Source: Exophiala sp. HKRS030 | Lineage: Eukaryota > Ascomycota > Eurotiomycetes > Chaetothyriales > Herpotrichiellaceae | Assembly: GCA_023897205.1 (NCBI GenBank) | Contig: JAHWDD010000007.1 | Coordinates: forward strand, 3,534,001 to 3,598,000 | DNA: 64,000 nt | Direction: 5' to 3' | Shown: positions 34,369 to 45,632 of the stretch, in pieces | How positions within the stretch are numbered: position 1 is the stretch's first letter | Layout of the letters: every line of letters starts with the position of its first letter | Notes under the pieces: generated by a model | Told to the model about the DNA's origin: nothing | The model's database searches: none | What the model saw: only the letters and a program-made list of their open reading frames with translations | Position numbers and translations under genes: made by a program

Positions 34369-35258
34369 ATGTACCATCTTGCACGCTCTTTATACCTCTA
34401 CGCCACCAGCAAACCAGGTGAGTTCCCTTTCCCCACCTGCTGTTCCCCTGCGCCGCCGCCCGAAACCCCGGTCGCTGATGGTTGAGTCTCGTTCGGTGGA
34501 ATGCAGAATACTCGATCATCCTACTCGGCCTTGACAACGCAGGCAAGACGACGCTGCTGTCGCAGATCAAAGCACTCTTCAACACCCTCGCCGATCCCGC
34601 TGGTCAGACGGGTGATGCCCCACCGTCCGAAACCGCAGGGAATACCGTGCCGACTGTAGGCCAGAATGTCGCGACCATCGACCTACCCGACATGTACCTC
34701 AAGATCTGGGATGTGGGTGGCCAGATGAGTCTACGCAGGTTATGGACAAGCTACTACAAGAGTGCGCATGCTGTGGTGTTTGTGATTGACAGTACGGATG
34801 TGGGCAATGGGGATATCGAGGAACCGCCCAGAACGCCAGGATGGCACGGGAGAAAAAAGAGTTTCATTGGAGGCAATGCTGCCGAGGACGAAGAGCCACA
34901 GACTCCCTGGACACCCATGACGCCCATGACTCCGGGTATGATGCTGGCGGGCTTGCCTCAGGGACGCCTGGACGAGTGCCGTGCCGTTTTGGAGAGTGTA
35001 CTTGGCAGTCAAGACACGGCTGGAATTCCCATCTTGATTCTGGCAAATAAACAGGACCGAGAAGATTCGCTCGAAGTTGTCAGGATCAAAGAAGGCTTTG
35101 TGAGGAAAGTCTTTGAGGGCGAAAAGGGCGGCATGGTGAGAGACAGTCGTGTCTTGCCTATCAGTGCACTTCGAGGTACCGGCGTCAAGGAAGCAGTAGA
35201 ATGGGTCAAGAGCCGTGTCGTCTGGAACAAAGAAAGTCGACCGCCTGTTATGAGGTGA
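34369..35258 (+). CDS. ARF-like small GTPase of the ARFRP1/Arl3 type with an internal insertion
   Basis: Golgi GTPase that recruits Arl1 and tethers. Exon 1 is 34369-34417. The 89-bp intron (34418-34506, GTGAGT...ATGCAG) joins in frame to 34507-35258, giving 266 residues. The start MYHLARSLYLYATSKPEYS matches the ARFRP1/Arl3 N-terminus. That N-terminus lacks Gly2 and in known members is acetylated by NatC rather than myristoylated; Met-Tyr fits. G-motifs: GLDNAGKTT (residues 24-32), a Thr in the switch I region (NTVPTVGQN), WDVGGQ, NKQD and SAL. A segment of about 60 residues rich in Pro, Thr and acidic residues (near TPWTPMTPMTPGMM) sits between the WDVGGQ-FVIDS region and NKQD, which explains the length over the usual 200. 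The G-domain is otherwise complete. Confidence 0.9.
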
Positions 35259-35620
35259 TGAAACATTATAACATTTCAAGTTTTTACGCTGTTTACGAAC
35301 GGAGATCAGACTGCCGGTGCAATGACTATCTTGCCCACACAAGATCTCATATCTACTGTGGAAGGTTCTTTTTCCAAACCCCCGGGGCTATGGCTGTACC
35401 CATCTGCTCAAATGGAGACGATGAATTTGGGTCTGGGTAAGAGAACCTGAGGAAATGGCCTCGCTCTAAAGTTGTCGCTTTCTCGAGTGCGCCAATTCGG
35501 ACGGAGTGCTCCTTAGGTGCTCCTGACCCTGGACAACTTCTGTGAGAGCCATTTCAGATTTGAGTCAAGACTGTGGTCAGGCGTGGATTCTTGGGCATCG
35601 TCAGGACGGCACCAACCGTG

Positions 35621-36328
35621 TCAGACCCACCCCTCGGTCTTGACATCGAAGCCAATCAATTCCAGGTCGATGTTCATCTGCCTCAGCATCATGTCCATGG
35701 AGTAAGACTGTGGGCTGGAGATTAGTGCGCTCGAGAAGGTAGTCACGAGGTAACATATCAGACTCACATCAAATTCGGTGTTGTTTACATCAAGAGAATC
35801 AGGAATGGCAGAAGACTCTCCTGCTGTATCTTCGTAGTTTTCACGAGGCTGGATACTCACCCTCTTCGAGCCAGTCCAAGCAGTGTTGTCTTCTTCTGCA
35901 TGTTTACGCCAGGCAGCTAGACCTCCCATACCGTCAATTCGGTCTTTTGTATCAGCAAAGACCTCCTCCGCACCCTCTTGGGCAACGTTTTTCCATTTGT
36001 CAATCAGTTCATGGAGCTCTTTGTCGGCGCCAGAAGTCTCGATCTGGAGTGCCTGTTTGAATACATCAAGTTTTTGTTTTAATTTGTGGAGCTGTAGAGA
36101 TAAACCAGACAGCTGCTTCGACACGGAAGTTATACCATCAGACGAGCTGGACGGGGCTGCAGGAAGTGCCACTGAATTGGTTTGAGGTAATCTGGTCGAA
36201 GTTGGGGTGGAGGGAGATGGATTTTGGTCATTACTACTCGTAGTTATGGCTGATCGAAGCGGTGAACGAAAAGGTTTGTTGATGGCAGGCTGAGGTTGTT
36301 CCAATCGCCTGCGTTTGGCTGGATTCAT
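35621..36328 (-). CDS. SFR1: Sfr1/Mei5-like recombination mediator
   Basis: Partner of Swi5 that helps Rad51 and Dmc1 strand exchange in nuclear homologous recombination. The start is taken at MNPAKRRRLEQ (36328); in-frame Mets also exist at 36355 and 36421. The exon 36328-35768 is followed by a 60-bp intron (35708-35767, GTGAGT...CCACAG) and the last exon 35707-35621, for 215 residues. Visible features are a KPFRSPLR motif near the N-terminus, a disordered Ser/Pro/Thr stretch and a coiled coil (LSLQLHKLKQKLDVFKQALQ). Then come a conserved block, LIDKWKNVAQEGAEEVFADT, and the Sfr1-type C-terminus MLRQMNIDLELIGFD. The intron length is a multiple of three and has no stop, so unspliced RNA would still encode a protein with 20 extra, mostly hydrophobic residues. 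The gene is convergent with the ARF-like GTPase. Confidence 0.85.
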   Translation of the reverse strand: MNPAKRRRLEQPQPAINKPFRSPLRSAITTSSNDQNPSPSTPTSTRLPQTNSVALPAAPSSSSDGITSVSKQLSGLSLQLHKLKQKLDVFKQALQIETSGADKELHELIDKWKNVAQEGAEEVFADTKDRIDGMGGLAAWRKHAEEDNTAWTGSKRVSIQPRENYEDTAGESSAIPDSLDVNNTEFDVSLICYLVTTFSSALISSPQSYSMDMMLRQMNIDLELIGFDVKTEGWV

Positions 36329-37818
36329 GATACTTGTTCGACCTGACTTGACCATTCGATTTGTGCCTAGAAATTGCCTCACAAATAACATTAGCGATGG
36401 CACTGAGATTGATGGGCCCAATGGCTCCGGCAGAAATGGTTGGTGAGCACGAGACGTGACCAGCTGCTAAATTGCTTCAGGCAGAGTTTTCAACCTTGTC
36501 GGCTGACGATACCAACCTGTCGTGAGCAAATGGGTGATCTCGGGTATGTGGTGCGTGTGGTGCGTGCGTGTCTGGGTGTGAGGGTGCAGGAAAGAAGCGA
36601 ATCTATGACCAGCTTTTTTTCTTCCGCAGGCTCAGGTGGAGTGGATGCAGGCACCGCGTCCTGGGAGGGTCCTTGGCTGGAAAAGGCTAGACGTTACCGG
36701 TGAGCCTAAATTGGGCCAGTGGATATTGACTGACGAGGCGAATAACGGCCCAGCACTGGTGATCTGGGCGAGGATCTACGGTCAGACAAATTAGAGCGTT
36801 AGGGCTTTCGACTGGTGGCAGCTTGGCGTTTTGTTAAACGACTGTGGTGATTATCGTGATTGGCTGAGGGCAAGTGACATGCTTAGCAGAGAGCATCACA
36901 ATCCCAGCTTGGGTCAGGCTTCTCCACTATTTGCTTGCTTTAGTGGCCGCTCGCAGCCATGGAGTCCACTAGAGCCAGTGGAGGGACATGATTGGCTGAC
37001 CACAAGTGTCCCCCTTCCTCCTCTGCTTGCGTGCCCCTGCCTGTGCTTCCCTTTCCAGTTCCGCCTCAGCTCCTAAACCAAAGGCTCAACAGCCTCCAAG
37101 GTTCCCACAGGTTCCTCACACTGACATCGAGGCCGGCCTCTCTTTTTCTTACTCACCCACTTTGTGCTTCTCCCTCTGCCTCTGCCTCTACGCGGAGTAC
37201 TTGGTCTGTTGTGCCTTGTGCATCACCAATCTCGCCGATTAAGGATTGACGCCTTTGTTCGCCGTCTCCGTCTCCGTAATACTGCCACTCCGTACCCTTT
37301 GCCCTCTCGCCCTCTCACCCTCGCACTCGCAACCGCAACCGCACTCGCGACCAAAAATCCCTTCCCACGTCCAAGCCAAAGCCATCCATCATGATCCGGC
37401 CACACAGTTCAGGTTCCATTCGAACTGTCTCATCCCCTTCTGCCACCACTAACTCTTCAAACCCATCATCTCATCATAAGCTTCACACTTCCTTCTACCC
37501 ACCATGACACCTCGTTGCCATCACACATTTACATCACCAAAACCTCAACCCTGACTATACCAACCCATATTTTCACTTGCCTGGCTCACAATAATTCACA
37601 ATACTCACTGTCAGAGACTACCAAGCCCTACCACTACTGACTGAACCATTGCCACGGTTGCTCCTTCAGCTAGCAAACTTTTCAACCCTTCTCAAAGTCT
37701 CTGCTGCCTACAACCAACACTACAACTGCGTCCTCCCAAACCTCATTGCAACATCTCCTCTGACCGAGACCATACCATCGTCGTCACTCCTCTACATTAT
37801 CACCTCACCAAGTCCAAT
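36329..37818. other. Divergent intergenic region between SFR1 and IES4
   Basis: No gene recognised. From about 37000 the plus strand is strongly CT-rich, consistent with a long 5' UTR of the IES4-type gene. Short frames on both strands here are low-complexity. Confidence 0.5.
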
Positions 37819-38718
37819 ATGCCTGTGTCTTCCGCCAACGCCACACGGTCTCCTTCAGCATCGACCACACGTCCAGACAAGAACAAGAGACCGTCTCAGG
37901 TGGTCGTGCTCAAGTTGTCACGAGCCTTGCTCAAAAGCTTCGAGCCGCCCTCAACACAAGAGGAGGAACAGTCGGCACCATCTGTGGCCTCATCGCCTGC
38001 ACCTACTGCCGAAGATGCGTCTATTCTTAAGACCTCTGACACAAATGACAACGCTTCTGAATCCAATGCCACACCTGGTCCCACTAATGGGGATGCAAAC
38101 TCGACAGATTCATCCAAGAAGAGAAAAGCTCCTGGATCTGCCTTGAAGAGAAGTCTGGGCTCAGCATTTGATATCAACGGTATGGCCAAACCCAGGGGCA
38201 AGCCGGGTCCGAAGAAGAAGCCTCGCCTGTAAGCATATTACTCTCCATGACCAGCCAAGCCGTACTAACACGATAATAGTGAAGATGGAACCATCGATCA
38301 CGGTACACATAGACCCTCACCCGCCATTGGTGGTATAGCAATCACTGGTCACAAACTCGGGCCCAAAGCGAACCAAGGCGCTATCAATGCCGGGCTTCGC
38401 GCCCTCGATCGATCGGGGAAACCGTGTCGGAAATGGCACAAAAAACCCTTCCAATTGAAGAGCTTCACTGGAATCGTGTGGGACGTCCCGTCGTGGCGTG
38501 GCAACGATAGGGCGAAACTCCTAAACGGAGATGAACCCAGTGATACTCAGGAAATCTCACAACAAAGCAGTAGCGACTTGAAGCCGAATGAGAGTGACAC
38601 TGCCGTGGATAGCAATGCAGGCGATCAACCAGATCCAATGGTCATATCAACACCAGCAGCTAGCTCTCCCGTCCCCATGCCAGAGTCCAGTGCTACTGTG
38701 ATTACTGCTCAAGGTTGA
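37819..38718 (+). CDS. IES4: Ies4, INO80 chromatin-remodelling complex subunit
   Basis: Exons are 37819-38228 and 38280-38718. The 51-bp intron (GTAAGC, branch ACTAACA, end AATAG) joins in frame for 282 residues. Conserved blocks: VVVLKLSRALLKSFEPP near residue 28; then a Ser/Thr/Asp-rich linker; SSKKRKAPGSALKRSLGSAF; and the basic MAKPRGKPGPKKKPRLEDGT across the splice. Then HKLGPKANQGAINAGLRALD, RSGKPCRKWHKKPFQLKSF and TGIVWDVPSW. This arrangement is the fungal INO80_Ies4 domain. Ies4 is a nuclear subunit linked to DNA-damage checkpoint control in yeast. The C-terminal 80 residues are acidic and disordered. The gene is 1.3 kb upstream of the Vid30-type gene on the same strand. Confidence 0.85.
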
Positions 38719-39989
38719 CGTGTCTACGTCAATTCACCGAACCTTGTTTGGCTATTAGATTGTACGGAGTACTGGGCTTCTGCTACGGTAGCAAACGCGC
38801 ACACAAGAACGATGGGGAAGTCTCAGACCCAAACTCGTGCCTGAGACTTGCACAAGCACCTTGGGCCTGAGAAGCATGGACATTTAGCGCGGCGTTTTTG
38901 GAGTTTCCAACATGGAATTTGAAGATTGCATCTGGTATGAAGGCATGATGGGTCTTCTAAATGGCCAAACATTATGATAAAAGAGGTGCAAGTGTGGCTC
39001 CATCGATGCATCTAACTAGGACGACGCTGGAATGGAAAGTCGGATGAAAAAGGCATACGTAGCACCTCGCTATGCGTGGTATTATTGCCACGGATAAAAG
39101 TGTATCGCCATTAGATATTATGTACAATTAATACATAGAGAGTCTCGGAGACTCTTGCAAAGACCATCTACTGGATCTGAACCGATTCTTTGATGTTATA
39201 AGCGGTATTCAACATTGACCACTCCGGCAAGGGACTGGAGCCCTGAGTCAAGGGGAATCACGATGATGACATTGACACCATTATGTCGGCAGCCAGGTTA
39301 TCCATGAGCCGAGTTCCGCTTGCTGGAGCAAGTTTTCGGGCAGAGCAATGCCTAAGTCGAGTCTCCAATTGGAGAGTTGAAGGGCACCCAAGGCTGCAGA
39401 AGTGGCGCCTAAAAACTTCTGGAGCCCCTAGCATGGCATAACTAATTGGACCCAGGCAAGCATGGCTTAGGTAAAGCTCCCATCACTTGGTAGCCTAAGC
39501 ACTCCTTAATGAGTTAGTTAGGCACCCAGGGAGCGTGACTCGTGAGTTGAGTGCGCGAAAATGGGTTGCGCAGTTACTCCGTACATCTCTATCGTACTCC
39601 ATCATGCAATCAGTGACACCGGGATTCATTCAACCTCCAACCAACTAGACCATCGTGATAACAGTTCACCACTTCAACCAGTTCATTTGTCCACACCAGT
39701 CCACGAGCCCATCGAGTCCTATACTATCATCTCTTCATACACCATCACTTTCTGCAACAAGACTAGTTCCCTGCCCTCGTGATCCTCCATTCGGCATGGC
39801 CTCCGTCATAACCATCACGCCTTGACGAATCCTCCAGATTTGCTACCTCGATTCCACCAGAACATCCTAACCCTCTGTCACCGACGACGAGCCCGAGCCC
39901 TTTGACTCTTTCACCCACCAGCTCACAGAAGCCTAAGATCTTCTCAGCTGTGTCACCTGATATATAGATCTCGCAGCACATCGACGAAC
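38719..39989. other. Intergenic between IES4 and the VID30-type gene
   Basis: No gene recognised. TACGGAGTA occurs at 38763-38771, just after the IES4 stop, and TACTCCGTA at 39575-39583. The last 400 bases are CT-rich leader of the next gene. Confidence 0.5.
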
Positions 39990-42114
39990 ATGACGGATGG
40001 GTCCGGCCCATCTGGCGGTGGCAGGCCGACTTCATATGGTGGCAATGTACCTCGAAGACTATCGTATGCTTCCGTGGCCTCAGGTGTGAATTCACAGCAA
40101 CTCCATCTGCCACCCAATCGATCGGGTGCCTTGGCCCATCTTATGGGATCTGCCCCCAGCAGCTCTTCACTTCCCACCTATCAAACAGTCGACCCTCGCC
40201 CGCGACGACCTTCTGGCAACGACTCAGACCCCTTGAGTATTTCCACTTTACATAAAGCTGCCTCTTTGCCAGCATATTCCCGAAAGTTTGCCTCAATCCC
40301 TGGCTTGGGTCCTGGCAATATGTCCTCAAATCCTTTCTTCGTTCCCTCATATCTCCGACATTCTCGTTATGTCGCCCGTCTGGAAGCTGCTCACAAGGCC
40401 AAGATAAAGAGAGAGCGAGAGTTGCCATCTACAAGTTCCTCCGCCCATGGTTCACTCTCCACCAGTGCCGGCAATACCAACGTACATCGTATGGCGCCGT
40501 CGCATCGGGGAATGACCTACGATATCATCGAAAGTAACCCACCCAAAGACGAGGACGAGTTAATACCCTTACCTTCGAGATGGAACGAACAAGACAAGTA
40601 TCCTGGGCTGGATATCGACCACCGTGGCATGACTCTAAAGTACAATGGAAGTGCTAGTAAGGCTGACATTGAGGCTGCCTCGGTCCGAGCAGACTACCCC
40701 ATGTCTCCTGCTTGCGGAATCTATTATTTCGAGGTACAATTGCACTATAAAAGCAAGGACTGTGCCGTGGCTGTGGGTTTCTCGACGGCTGAAGCATCAC
40801 TCGAACGTCTACCAGGTTGGGAATCGTCTTCATGGGGTTACCACGGTGATGATGGGAAAATGTTTTTCGGTGAACAGTCTGGAAGAAGTTATGGTCCAAC
40901 GTTTGGCCACAACGATATCGTCGGATGTGGAATCAATTTTAACACTGGTCAAGCCTTTTTCACACTCAATGGTCGGGATCTTGGTGTTTGTTTCAAGGAT
41001 TTGAAACAGGATGCCCGCTATTTCCCAACCGTGGGTATGAAGAAGAACTCTGGCTCATCAGTGACCGTCAACTTTGGCCTTCAGCGCCATGTCTTCGACA
41101 TTGACGAGCGAATGGATAAAGAACGGGAGAGCGTGAATCGTGAGATATCGAAAGCCAAGACCTCCCTCCTTCGCCCACCACAAGATGAAAGCAGCTTGAT
41201 TCAGGAACTCGTAGCTCAATTCTTAGCCCACGACGGGTACGTGGAGACAGCAAAAGCATTTACCGAGGAGATTCGACGAGAAAAGCAATTCCTCGACAAC
41301 GCCTTGCCCGTCACCACCCCAGTAGTCTCCGAAAGGGATGACACAGATGCTACTAATCGTCAGAGTAAGTTGATTCAGACTTTTTCCATCCCTCGCATTT
41401 CTAACTTGAACAGAAATTCGCAAGGCAATACAATCCGGAGATATCGACCAAGCTCTCAAAGTCACGGAGGACTGTTTCCCCAATGTATTAGTTCATAATC
41501 CCGACATCGTCTTTAGACTCAAATGCCGAAAGTGGGTAGAAATGATAAGCAAGACGACTGAGATCAACAAGAAAGCCGAAAAGAATGACGGGCGGAAAGC
41601 CAGCAATGGTTTCGGTAAATCCACGGCCACCGATGACGAATTTGTTCAAGATATGGAACTCGATGAACAAAACGGATCTGCACACGTCAATGGCAGTGGA
41701 AACAAGTCCAGCACTGAAGATTTCCTCCAGTACGATCAATTGATCAATGAGGCAATGCTCTATGGCCAGGAGTTACAGCGCGACTATCGCGATGAGGATG
41801 GTGATTATGCAAGGACTCTACAGGAGATTTTCAGTCTGGTGGCCTACAACGATCCTAAGGGCAGTGTCCATGGGCATCTCCTAGATCCCATTGGACGTAC
41901 AATTGTCGCCGAAGAATTAAATTCCGCGATCCTCGGTGAGTATTTCAAGCTGTAATCGTCAGCGTTGTACTGACTTATTGCCTTAGTTTCACTGAAACGG
42001 TCACCCACGGCCGCACTGGAGAACGCCTGGAAACAGGCTGAAGTACTGATTGACGGTCTTAGTCAAGAAGGTGGTCAAGCTGCCTTTGTCAACTTGCAAC
42101 CTACTTCTGACTAG
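39990..42114 (+). CDS. VID30: Vid30/Gid1 (RanBP9/10-type) SPRY-LisH-CTLH protein of the GID/CTLH ubiquitin ligase
   Basis: Three exons: 39990-41364, 41414-41935, 41987-42114. The introns are 41365-41413 (49 bp) and 41936-41986 (51 bp), both in frame, giving 674 residues. The first 200 residues are Ser/Pro-rich with a conserved block around FFVPSYLRHSRYVARLEAAH. The SPRY domain (about 220-375) has CGIYYFEVQLHY, CAVAVGFSTAEASLERLPGW, GYHGDDGKMFFG and VGCGINFNTGQAFFTLNG. LisH (about 400-435) has LIQELVAQFLAHDGYVETAK. CTLH follows across the first splice (IRKAIQSGDIDQALKVTEDC), then a CRA region with FLQYDQLINEAMLYGQELQ and LEEI-like TLQEIFSLVAYNDP. In yeast this subunit scaffolds the ligase that degrades gluconeogenic enzymes. 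All domains are intact. Confidence 0.92.
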
Positions 42115-43850
42115 TGGTGTGCGCTTTATGATTGCACAAACGACCATTCCCCTCAGCTCTGATGTGGTTATACTCCCTCATTGGCAACCCGCTTCCGGTA
42201 CTTGTTGAGATTTCACTCTCCTGTGTGGGATCCTTCTATCCTAGCTAAACCTGGAAGCACCAGGAAGACGTGTCTCCGCAGCGATCTCAACAACAATCAA
42301 CACCATTTTGGGAGCACGACGACTATGCCTCGAATTTTCCGCCCCACCCACCACCACATCATCATAACAGCATTCTTGTAAAGAAGAGCATTCGCGAGCA
42401 ATCCTGCAACTTGTCCTGTACACTCTGATCTTTTTGGCATGTCGAAGTCATTGTCCTGTTCATTCACAGCACAGTGGTTTGGATTACTTTCCCAGGAGCA
42501 GCGATTACTCCACTCCAACGTAGATATCACAGGTCCGGCGTTTGATACAGGGTGGTCAGCAACAACGTCACGGAGCATCTTGGACCATTTTGCATGACTG
42601 CTACTCGGGTTTGATGAAGTGGCGGCTTGACAGATATTTTCACTTGACCCTTGCAGAGTCGTCTTTTACTCACCAGATAGGCAGTCCTGGTAGCCAGCAT
42701 TTATCATATGAAATGAGCATTTCTATTCAGAATACATGTACATTCAGAATAATTCTTCTGATGAAATCTCGGCTTTCAACCGTCTCCAACCCTTGACAAC
42801 GCCTGTTGCTCTTTCATCCTGACCGAAAATATCCCAGTAGTCTCCACTGCAAGCCATTCTAGCGCCGTGGAGGAGAGGAGGGGATGGGGGATTAAATCAC
42901 CAGCAGTATCTGGCATGCCGTTTCCTCCGCCGTGACTAAACGATCTTTGGGGAGCCACGACGCTATCACGACTACTTTACTTCCTGTTGTATTCAGCAGG
43001 GATCCGCCTGTTTGTCAAAGGTACCTAATGGTTTGTTTGTATATATGCAAGTGTGTACGTGTGTATCCATGCAAGTGAAACCCGAGACACCACCCCTCTA
43101 TCAATTGATACCAGACGTTAGATACAATACAACACGTACCTATATAGATACGGAGTAGACGTTGTTGTTATTGTTATTAATTACTCTTGCATAACATAAT
43201 GCCACTGTGGCCCTTCCTCGTCTCCTAATCAACTGACCAGTCAGCCAACTACTCCGTAGGCGAATAAGTAACTAAGTCACTCCCCGCCATGGAGTCGTTG
43301 ACATCCTACTTCGTCTCTCATCCATTCCAAGGCCGCTTGCTTGCTTGCTTGCTTACTACTTAGTTTAAGCATGTGTGTTTTCCTATTCTAGAATTTCACA
43401 ATTGGTTGATTATCTGGGTTGATTGATTACTTTAAAACTAACTACTATCTCCCATTTTCCATCCATCCCTATCCCTATCCCTCACGAGTCCCTCCCTGGA
43501 ATCCCTGGATGAGTCAGTGGGTTTCCCAACCCCCACGATGCCACGATGCCACGATGCCATGGTACCATTGTTGATCCCTTGCCCCATTGCGACTTCACGC
43601 TTCACACTATACGCTATACTATGCTCTGCTGTGCCCTAACTACCACAGCGCATGCTTCGTCATATTCTGCTCCGAAAATACAATTCGATTTAGATGCGAA
43701 TCAGATTGCCACCCCGGTCGGTTTGTGCCATGTTATATTTGAAAGAGAGGTCGTGTTTTTTTTAATATTATATTAAGGAAAGTGGTGTTACACTGCTCAG
43801 ATTCGTCATGTCGTTAGAGTGGTGGTGGTGGTTGGGGTTGGGGTTTGGGT
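42115..43850. other. Intergenic between two convergent genes, with small repeats
   Basis: No gene recognised. TACGGAGTA is at 43149-43157 and TACTCCGTA at 43250-43258. Short tandem repeats: GCTTGCTTGCTTGCTTGCTT at about 43335, CCCTATCCCTATCCCT at about 43469 and ACGATGCCACGATGCCACG at about 43537. Confidence 0.5.
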
Positions 43851-45632
43851 TTAGATTGTGGTGCTGTATGTGCTTGTGCTTGTGGTTGTGGTTGTGGTTG
43901 GTGGAGCATATGTCGTGCTAGTGCTATAGGTGGTGGTGGATGGGGCATATGTGGTGCTGGTGCTGGTGCTATATGTGCTTGTAGTTGTGGTTGTTGTTGA
44001 TGGGACATATGTGGTGCTGGTGCTGTAGGTGGTGGTGGTTGTTGACGGGATGTATGTTGTGGTAGAGGTAGTTGTGGTTGGGACTACACTGCTGCTGGTA
44101 TATGTGGTCGTGGTATACGTCGTGGTTGTCGTGGGCTTGGTGTAGCTTGTGCTTGTCGACGTTGAGGATGTGCTTGTGGTATATGTCGTGGTGGTCGTAG
44201 TGGTAGGTTTGACGGTTGTGCTGGTTGTAGTTGAGCTCGATGTGTATGTGGCACTGGTGCTGCTGCTATAGGTTGTGGTCTTGGTTGAACTGTATGTCGA
44301 GGTGGACGTCGAGCTGCTTGGACGGTGGTGCGGTTTTGTAGTTGTCGACGACGACGAAGAATATGTGGATGTCGATGTAGGCTTCGAAGTCGTGTGAGGA
44401 GTGGTAGTGGTAGTGCTGCTGGTGTAGGGAGTAGTAGTGACCACACTGCTGGTGGTTGTCGTTGTTGGCTTGTATGGAGGAGGAGTGGGTTGATTAGGAA
44501 TGGCGATTGTGATTACATATCCCCAGACGTCGACGTAGGTAATGGTCTGGCATTGGTAGCAATGGCCTGGAGGATAGTATGAGCCATAACCAGATGTGGT
44601 GGCATAAGTTTGCGGCGCTTGGGTGACTGTCAATGTTACGGTCTTGGTGCTGACGGCTGGACAGCTAGTGACTGTAGCTGGGTACGAGATTGTAGTCACG
44701 GCCGGTGGTGGCGGAGGAGGAGGATAATGTGTAATCACTGGGTATATCGTGCTTGTGGCCTGATACACCGTCGTCAAGTAGGTTGAGTAGTAGGTCGTTG
44801 AGCCTTGTGTGGCGACTGCAGACGAATACGGTACATATCTGGTTCGAGTGATGTACTCGGTAGTGTAATATGTCGTATAGATATCTGTGGGCTTCGCAGT
44901 TGTTGATGTATACACAGTTGTGCTGGTAGTTGTCGTCGTAGGCTTGGGACCATGAGATTTGGTGGTAGTGGTGCTTGAAGTATAGGGCGACGTTGTCGAT
45001 GTGTACACAGTCGTGCTAGTAGTGGTGCTAGAAGTATAGGGCGAAGTTGTCGATGTGTACACAGTCGTGCTGGTACTTGTCGTCGTAGGCTTGGGACCAT
45101 GAGATTTGGTGGTAGTAGTAGTGCTTGATGTATACGGAGAGGTGGTAGTAGAACTGCTATACGTGGTGGTTGTGCTGCTTGACGTATACGGCGAGGTGGT
45201 AGTAGAACTGCTATATGTGGTAGTGGTGCCGCTCGAAGTATAGGACGACGTGGTCGTAGAACTGCTATACGTGGTGCTTGTGCTGCTTGAAGTATAGGGT
45301 GATGTTGTATACTTTGAAGTCGTCGTGCTTGTGGTGTAAGGCGACGTAGTTGAAGAAGTAGTCGTATACTTGGTGGTATAGGAGCTTGTCGAAGTCGTGG
45401 GAACTGTACTTGTGGATGAAGTAGAGCTATAGCTTGTTGTAGTATAAGGGCTGGAGGTGGAGGTGGAGGTGGAGCTCGATGTGGTGTATGATGTCAACGA
45501 GGTTGTCGTCGTCGTTGATGCATACGAAGTGGTCGATGTTGTAGTAGTTTCACCATGAAAGCCTTCGGCCGTGGGCATTGCCACAGAGCTCCCAGCGAGG
45601 GCTATCAGTATGAATGCTAGCGACTTATGCAT
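43851..45632 (-). CDS. Secreted Ser/Thr-rich mucin-like wall protein with internal repeats
   Basis: A single-exon frame of 593 residues. It begins with a signal peptide (MHKSLAFILIALAGSSVAMP; cleavage likely after VAM or SVA). Two very long Ser/Thr/Tyr-rich regions flank a central module (about residues 265-400). The left region contains repeats of the type SPYTSS and a cassette around KSHGPKPTTT that occurs twice (near 45080-45115 and 44935-44970). The central module is Tyr-rich (ITRTRYVPYSS), with a polyproline run and a few cysteines (TVTSCPAV, GHCYQCQTITYVDVWGYVIT). The protein ends in Ser/Thr repeats with no hydrophobic GPI tail, so it is probably secreted or wall-linked by other means. 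The repeats explain several artefactual frames on both strands. No enzymatic domain recognised. Heavy O-mannosylation is expected from composition. Confidence 0.75.
   Translation of the reverse strand: MHKSLAFILIALAGSSVAMPTAEGFHGETTTTSTTSYASTTTTTSLTSYTTSSSTSTSTSSPYTTTSYSSTSSTSTVPTTSTSSYTTKYTTTSSTTSPYTTSTTTSKYTTSPYTSSSTSTTYSSSTTTSSYTSSGTTTTYSSSTTTSPYTSSSTTTTYSSSTTTSPYTSSTTTTTKSHGPKPTTTSTSTTVYTSTTSPYTSSTTTSTTVYTSTTSPYTSSTTTTKSHGPKPTTTTTSTTVYTSTTAKPTDIYTTYYTTEYITRTRYVPYSSAVATQGSTTYYSTYLTTVYQATSTIYPVITHYPPPPPPPAVTTISYPATVTSCPAVSTKTVTLTVTQAPQTYATTSGYGSYYPPGHCYQCQTITYVDVWGYVITIAIPNQPTPPPYKPTTTTTSSVVTTTPYTSSTTTTTPHTTSKPTSTSTYSSSSSTTTKPHHRPSSSTSTSTYSSTKTTTYSSSTSATYTSSSTTTSTTVKPTTTTTTTYTTSTSSTSTSTSYTKPTTTTTYTTTTYTSSSVVPTTTTSTTTYIPSTTTTTYSTSTTYVPSTTTTTTSTYSTSTSTTYAPSTTTYSTSTTYAPPTTTTTTSTSTYSTTI

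Noticed and set aside
43814..44582. His/Pro/Gln-rich and Arg-rich frames over the mucin-like gene
   Set aside because: Shadows of the Ser/Thr codon repeats in other frames.
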